From Cyanoderma ruficeps (Eukaryota > Chordata > Aves > Passeriformes > Timaliidae): DNA of 64,000 bases. The DNA lies in NCBI GenBank assembly GCA_008694505.1, contig VZDJ01000003.1:54782-118781 (forward strand), given 5' to 3'. Made by a program: the position numbers and the translations under genes. Shown piece after piece: positions 60,571 to 64,000 of the stretch. Every line of letters begins with the position of its first letter. Position 1 is the stretch's first letter. The notes under the pieces were generated by a model. The model made no database searches. It was not told the origin of the DNA and saw only the letters and a list, made by a program, of their open reading frames with translations.

Positions 60571-63500
60571 AAACTGAGTGTTCATCTGTGTGGGAAATTG
60601 TAAATGGATGTTTCAGTGAATCATGCTTCTGCCAGAAAAAAAAATGCGTGCTCTGTGCTTTTTAAGTACACCTTGTCTTACAAAACTTGTCAGAGACCCA
60701 AGAGGTCCTATGCAAGTTAGACAGTTAACAACAAAATCCAAAATAGCATGTGCATTTACAAAGTGAATATAATTTGCCATCTTGAAACATCTGGACCCAA
60801 TTTCTGTAAAGTGGAAAGCACCAAGCAAATGCTAGAGTGAGTAGCTTGGGGATTTATTTCTGAGCGTCTTAAAGGGGAGAAGAGTAACTCCCTGCAGGGC
60901 TGAAGTGCTATGAATAAGCACTTGGAGGACTGAGCCTGACTTCACTGATGGTAGTGAGACATTCAGGCTTTAAGTTGACTTGTGTGGGATGAATGGGAGA
61001 TAGAGAGTCTGGAAGCAGGAGTGGGACTAAAACTGAATAAGAAATATGGCAGTTAGCTGGAGGTGAAGGGATGGCTGGGATGAACAGCTTTGAGGGACAA
61101 ACCAGGACAAGAAGGGCAGTGGTGAGAAGACAAAAGCGCTGAGGGGTGCAGCTAAAGAAGGAGGCTGATGTAGAGATGAGAAGGCTCAAGATCAGTAACT
61201 GTTACCATTTTACTGAGGAGGGGGAAATTGCAATACCTTAGACTGACTTTTGGGTTTGTGGAGTTTTTCAAATGCAGTAGTTCTGCCTTGCACAAGTATG
61301 ATTTGTGCTACTAGTTTAGAGCTAGTTTGACCAGATTTTCCAAAGTTTGGGGTAAAATCTGCTTTAATATTTCTGGGGGGGTTTCTGTACTTGAGACTGC
61401 TTTCCTTCTCTCTGTGTTCCAGAGGTGAGCTGTGAAGATGACTGCAATCCTGAAGCAGTTCAGGTGTTGTATGTATGTGAGACTTACAAAGGAAAACTTA
61501 GAGCTTGCTCTCTTCCAATACAACAATAATCCTTCAGCCTCTAATGTTCTGCTTCTGCAAATCTAAAATCCACTCTGCCTTTGAATGTGTGGGAGCTTTC
61601 CAAGGCTAAAGATGTGAACTTTATTTTTGAATAACAATTTTATGTAAAAGGTCCAGTGCTGTAACTTATGAAAGGATACACAAGATTCAGTCAGCCTCAC
61701 TGACAGGTGCTGCTGAGGGATACTGAGTGTTAAGTAAAATTATTTCAATGCTTTCTTTGGATTTAGTAAAAAAAATATTGACTCTGCAGATTCTCTCCCT
61801 TCTATATGCATTGAGACTGTGGCAGAGAAAAAGGGAAAAATGTCAGGCATGGCAGAGGTTGGTGGGCTCTTCAGGACAACATGTGGATTTCACTGATGTG
61901 CACAAGTGTTAAACTGGGAAAAGGAAGAAGGATTTGTTCACAATATCTGTTTTATTTTTGTGTCTGACAGATGTGTTGTCAGTGTTTTGTCAGATTTTGT
62001 GGCAGAGTACCTGCTGAACAGTTTATGTAAAAATAAAAACTTCAGGCCCACAGATTCAGCATAGGTAGCAAAACTGTACCAAACAAAGCATGCTGCCAGT
62101 TGCTGGCAAAGAAGATTTGAAAAGTTTTTCTTTGCCCAGTGGCACAGAAAAATACAACCCCAAAGCTAATATATTCTGATTTAAATCTTTGTTCAGAACC
62201 TCAGTCCAGCAGAGTCCTTCTTGGTGTAGTGCTGCAGCAGTGTGTCTTGTCTGACTGAGTTGACTCAGTTACCGTGACTAACTAATGAAATGCTAGGGAG
62301 GAGTTTTAATAATTCAGCCTTTCACTGAAGGTGAAAGGCAGGGTGATCAGTTTTACCTGAGGAAACCTTCTTAGAAGTCTTCTTAGAAGTTGTGCTGCCT
62401 CATGGTCAGAAAGAAAAGCTTTGAAATCTGTATTATTACTTGCATTTTCTTTAAAAGTCTCTGTTTTTCTCATGGATGAAAAATGGGAATAGCAATCCAG
62501 GGGCATCCAACAGAGCCACCAGCATGCCTACATCGTCTTTGTAATGGCTTCTGTTGGAGTTTCGTGGTGGAAAACAAATCAGAGGTCTAATGTGAACACA
62601 CTGTCTCAGCTGTTGACATTAATATTAGCCACCTTGTTTTCAGGGGGTTTGTTTGAGAATTGTTTAGGTTGCTTCTACTGAACTTTGGTGGCAGAAAGGT
62701 TGCAGCATGAGCTGGACATGGAAAAGCAAGAAGGTCAAGCCTAGGCAGAGAAGTCATGGTAGTATCTAGAGCTTGGTGTAGAGGAAAGTTGTGCCTCAGG
62801 AATGCGTATTTTTAAGACATGCTTGCAAATACAACGGCATGGAGAGTAGGAAAGCGAACTGTTGTGATAAGGAGAAACAGTCTGACTTGGTCATCATTTG
62901 ATCATTAGCAATGCTGTGCTAATGTGCTGAGTAAAACTATTCTTTTCTCACAGAAGTGGGAAAGGACAACTTTTTCAGTCCTTGAGCTGTGTGTACAGCA
63001 AGCATTTCATGAATTTGTTCTTGTCTGTTTTGGGAGCATATAGATTTAATTTTAATTAAAAAGGGAAGGATTAATAGCATCTGAGGGTTGCCAATTCACA
63101 GGTGTGCAGAAGCACCCACAATAGGGTTGCTCCAGGATTTAATGAGCCCAGTGTGTAAGTAAGACAGCTGACGATTATATTGTTATTGAATCTTGGATTT
63201 TTAGATCCTTATCACATGAAACCACATAACCAGGAACAATTACAAAAACACCATCCACATAATTTTTAAACAAAAATTTATTATGTTGAGTGGCAAACTC
63301 AGAAGCCTGCTGCTGATTAGCTTTCCTTTCAAAATCAGATAACGTTTATTGGGAATCAGCGAGATGCTCTGGGAAATCAGGAAGTAATTTAGCTGGTGGG
63401 GAGGACCAGGGAGAAGGCAGTGTGATACAGTGAACAAATGGTAACTTCACTTATCAGACAGTTGCAATACATTTGAAATAAGGTTAATGAGCAGCAGCAG

Positions 63501-63629
63501 GTGATTCAGACAAAAATAACTAGGCGAAATCTTGAAAGGATATACAGATTTTTGTGTTGCAACAGAACAAAAGTTGTTTTACAGTTTTTATGCTTTGCGT
63601 TCTGAACAACTGTTATTCTAATTTAATTG

Positions 63630-63643
63630 AAAAAAAAAAAAAA
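63630..63643. repeat. A-run
   Basis: About 14 A residues. I see no processed pseudogene or SINE body in front of it. Confidence 0.8.
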
Positions 63644-64000
63644 CAACCCAACTCTACTGTAAAAGGACACCAGCATTACAAAGCCGAGCTGTCAGAATGT
63701 GACATAATTAAGATTTTCCATGCTGTGTTAATCTGTCTTGGTTGTAAGTATGCCTTCTAATCAAGACTTTAGTTACATAATCACACACTGTGTTCATAAC
63801 ATGTCTTCACTGAATGAATAGAACATTTGGGAGAATCATTAGACTTGGTTACTTAGAATAGACCTAGACCACTGATTTCATGAATAATAGAAGTCATTCA
63901 GTGAGCTTCCAGGTTTTGTTACTTCATTCCATTCACTTAGAAAAAACTGATTCACTTAGGAAAAAAGTTTGGATTTCCACAGTCAGTCTAGGAGACTTGC

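Larger units (their letters stand above)
59849..64000 (+). other. ADAMTS12: 5' part of the next ADAMTS12 intron
   Basis: It follows the last recognised exon. An antisense LTR-like element lies at about 59933-60570, and an A-run at 63630-63643. I looked for the next expected exon (the start of the spacer domain) and did not see it. Confidence 0.8.

Noticed and set aside
59849..64000. Search for the next ADAMTS12 exon (start of the spacer domain)
   Set aside because: No segment encoding the expected Gly-Tyr-Val-Asp start with a suitable acceptor was seen; it probably lies beyond the window.
1..64000. A novel gene system, cluster, CRISPR array or RNA gene
   Set aside because: Apart from ADAMTS12 and transposable elements, no coding potential, regular array or recognisable structured RNA was found on either strand.

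Overview
The window is vertebrate nuclear DNA, almost certainly from a bird. It carries many CR1 retroposon fragments with the typical avian CR1 3' tail, several avian-type solo LTRs, and one spliced gene with large introns. There is no prokaryotic-style gene content, no CRISPR array and no tRNA or rRNA gene that I can recognise.
The only protein-coding gene I can support is ADAMTS12, a secreted zinc metalloprotease, on the + strand. Twelve consecutive internal coding exons lie between 2653 and 59848. All have GT-AG borders and compatible phases, and they sum to 1,684 nt (561 complete codons plus one base). They encode the end of the prodomain with the cysteine switch and furin site, the whole metalloprotease domain, the disintegrin-like domain, the first thrombospondin repeat, and the cysteine-rich domain up to the edge of the spacer. 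The 5' end (promoter, signal peptide, first part of the prodomain) and the 3' half (spacer, later TSP repeats, mucin region, PLAC domain) are outside the window. Human ADAMTS12 maps to 5p13, a region that corresponds to the avian Z chromosome, so this is probably Z-linked; that is inference.
Layout: 1-2652 is the tail of an upstream intron. Exon 1 of the window is at 2653-2827. A 25.3 kb intron follows, holding CR1 copies and solo LTRs, including a young CR1 with a 232-codon open frame next to an LTR-like element. Exons 2-10 are compact (28085-43411), with solo LTRs at 31218-31836 and 33749-34211, the latter only about 130 bp before the exon carrying the zinc site. Two long introns (43412-52566 and 52701-59727) separate the last three exons, and 59849-64000 is intron again.
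Transposable elements are mostly antisense to the gene: eight of nine LTR-like elements and five of seven CR1 pieces. Five LTRs have plausible 6-bp target-site duplications. The points most worth a second look are an Arg-Arg-Arg-Arg cluster in the prodomain that could be an extra furin site, the LTR close to the catalytic exon, a complex local duplication/inversion at 7600-8004, and the intact CR1 frame. I did not find a previously undescribed biological system.
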